A stretch of 28,303 bases of DNA from Aurantiochytrium sp. KH105. Taxonomy: Eukaryota > Sar > Bigyra > Thraustochytrida > Thraustochytriidae. The DNA is taken from the NCBI GenBank assembly GCA_003116975.1, contig BGKB01000291.1, positions 1-28,303 of the forward strand, read 5' to 3'. How positions within the stretch are numbered: position 1 is the first letter of the stretch; every line of letters starts with the position of its first letter. This document shows positions 27,731 to 28,303 of the stretch, one piece after another. Under the pieces are notes generated by a model. The model was not told the DNA's origin. It did no database searches and saw only the letters and a list, made by a program, of their open reading frames with translations. The position numbers were made by a program, and so were the translations under genes.

Positions 27731-28046
27731 TTGCTCACGAACAGCCAAGCCGATTGGCACGCACACCGAGTAAAAGAAACATGTTATGTCAAGCAGCATC
27801 TACCTTCAAGGCTTTTTCTGTCAAAAGCAAAACCAACCTCGGTGAGCATCAGGTCCATCCAAGTAGGAGGAGTACAATATTTGCTTCATCATGAGCAGCC
27901 GAGCCGATTAGCAGGCAGGTAGGCAGGCAGGCAGGCAAGCAGACAGACAGACCGAGTGAATGAGGCAAGTCTTGTCAACAAATGATTGTTTCCCTTTTGG
28001 GATTTTCCACCGAAAGCAAGCTCAACCTCAGTGAAAATGTAGGACC
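27731..28046. repeat. Diverged tandem duplication (two copies, about 125 and 165 bp)
   Basis: Copy A (27731-27856) and copy B (27881-28046) share ordered blocks: TTGCT, then ACAGCCAAGCCGATTGGCA versus GCAGCCGAGCCGATTAGCA, ACCGAGT, a GTCAA-containing middle, GAAAGCAAGCTCAACCTC or its variant, and AGGTCC/AGGACC. Copy B is longer because of a GGCA/CAGA array. Confidence 0.75.
27910..27951. repeat. GGCA/CAGA tetranucleotide array
   Basis: GGCA(G/T) units followed by CAGA units, inserted between the conserved blocks of copy B of the local duplication and absent from copy A. Confidence 0.9.
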
Positions 28047-28303
28047 ATCTTTGCTAGCTTCTTGAAGAAGTTGTTCGAGTCCACCAGCCGGGACATAGAT
28101 CTCCTTCAGCCGCAAACGGCTCCACTTAGAAGCATGCCGGCCAAATGGCTAGCTTCGCTAGCTATGACTAGCTTCTTGAACAACTCTCCAAGCCCAAGCC
28201 CACATTGGCCGTGTCTCCCTTTCGCAGCTAAATGTGCTCAGCAGGGCAGACGTGAATATCGATCGCGCCCGCGCCAAAAGTGCACGAGGTCCTTCTCGGA
28301 CTA

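Larger units (their letters stand above)
26485..28303. other. MYB upstream region and unassigned right end
   Basis: 1.8 kb without a recognised gene. 26485-27100 is GC-rich with GGAC/CGGA units (26680-26704) and is probably the MYB promoter and 5' UTR. 27199-27233 has a CTG-type run. 27730-28050 holds a diverged tandem duplication. CTAGCTTCTTGAA occurs at about 28054 and again at 28169. Open frames here are short, low-complexity and lack recognisable motifs. A neighbouring gene may begin beyond the right edge. Confidence 0.55.

Noticed and set aside
28066..28085. tRNA B-box-like GTTCGAGTCC near the right end
   Set aside because: Flanking bases do not form a T stem and no matching acceptor strand or A box lies upstream.

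Overview
The window is nuclear DNA from a GC-rich microbial eukaryote with a compact genome. Most genes are one long uninterrupted ORF, two genes carry short GT-AG introns, and there are no operons or Shine-Dalgarno signals. The gene set (Sec10 exocyst subunit, Rab8-type GTPase, three-repeat MYB, RCC1-repeat protein, ZupT-like ZIP transporter, RND/MMPL membrane protein, AcpS-type phosphopantetheinyl transferase) fits a stramenopile, plausibly a thraustochytrid/labyrinthulomycete. That placement is inference from gene style, not from a marker gene. No rRNA, tRNA, CRISPR array or transposase was recognised.

Layout, left to right. (1) The 3' half of an RND/MMPL membrane protein (+, cut by the window's left edge) converges on a large Sec10/EXOC5 gene (-). 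(2) A divergent spacer of about 2 kb leads to a ZIP zinc transporter (+) with a signal peptide and a long cytosolic loop. (3) A 2.5-kb repeat-laden spacer precedes a three-exon Rab8-like GTPase (+). (4) An unrecognised Q-rich, probably nuclear 540-aa protein (-) converges on the Rab gene. Its upstream flank is a very GC-rich, low-complexity zone containing the window's only ambiguous base. (5) A two-exon gene for a small basic DUF2462/UPF0390-like protein (-) carries a CTG-repeat intron. It is divergent from a 1251-aa RCC1-repeat plus TIG/IPT-like protein (+). (6) That gene converges, 94 bp stop to stop, on an AcpS gene (-). (7) A three-repeat MYB transcription factor (-) follows, then 1.8 kb of apparently non-coding DNA with a diverged local duplication.

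Functional links are modest. Sec10 and the Rab8-type GTPase belong to the same secretory-vesicle tethering pathway (Rab8/Sec4 to exocyst). AcpS serves fatty-acid or polyketide acyl carriers. MYB, RCC1-TIG, DUF2462-like and the Q-rich protein are probably regulatory or nuclear. The most conspicuous non-genic property is the density of short tandem repeats, especially pentanucleotide arrays, in almost every intergenic spacer and in several introns and exons.
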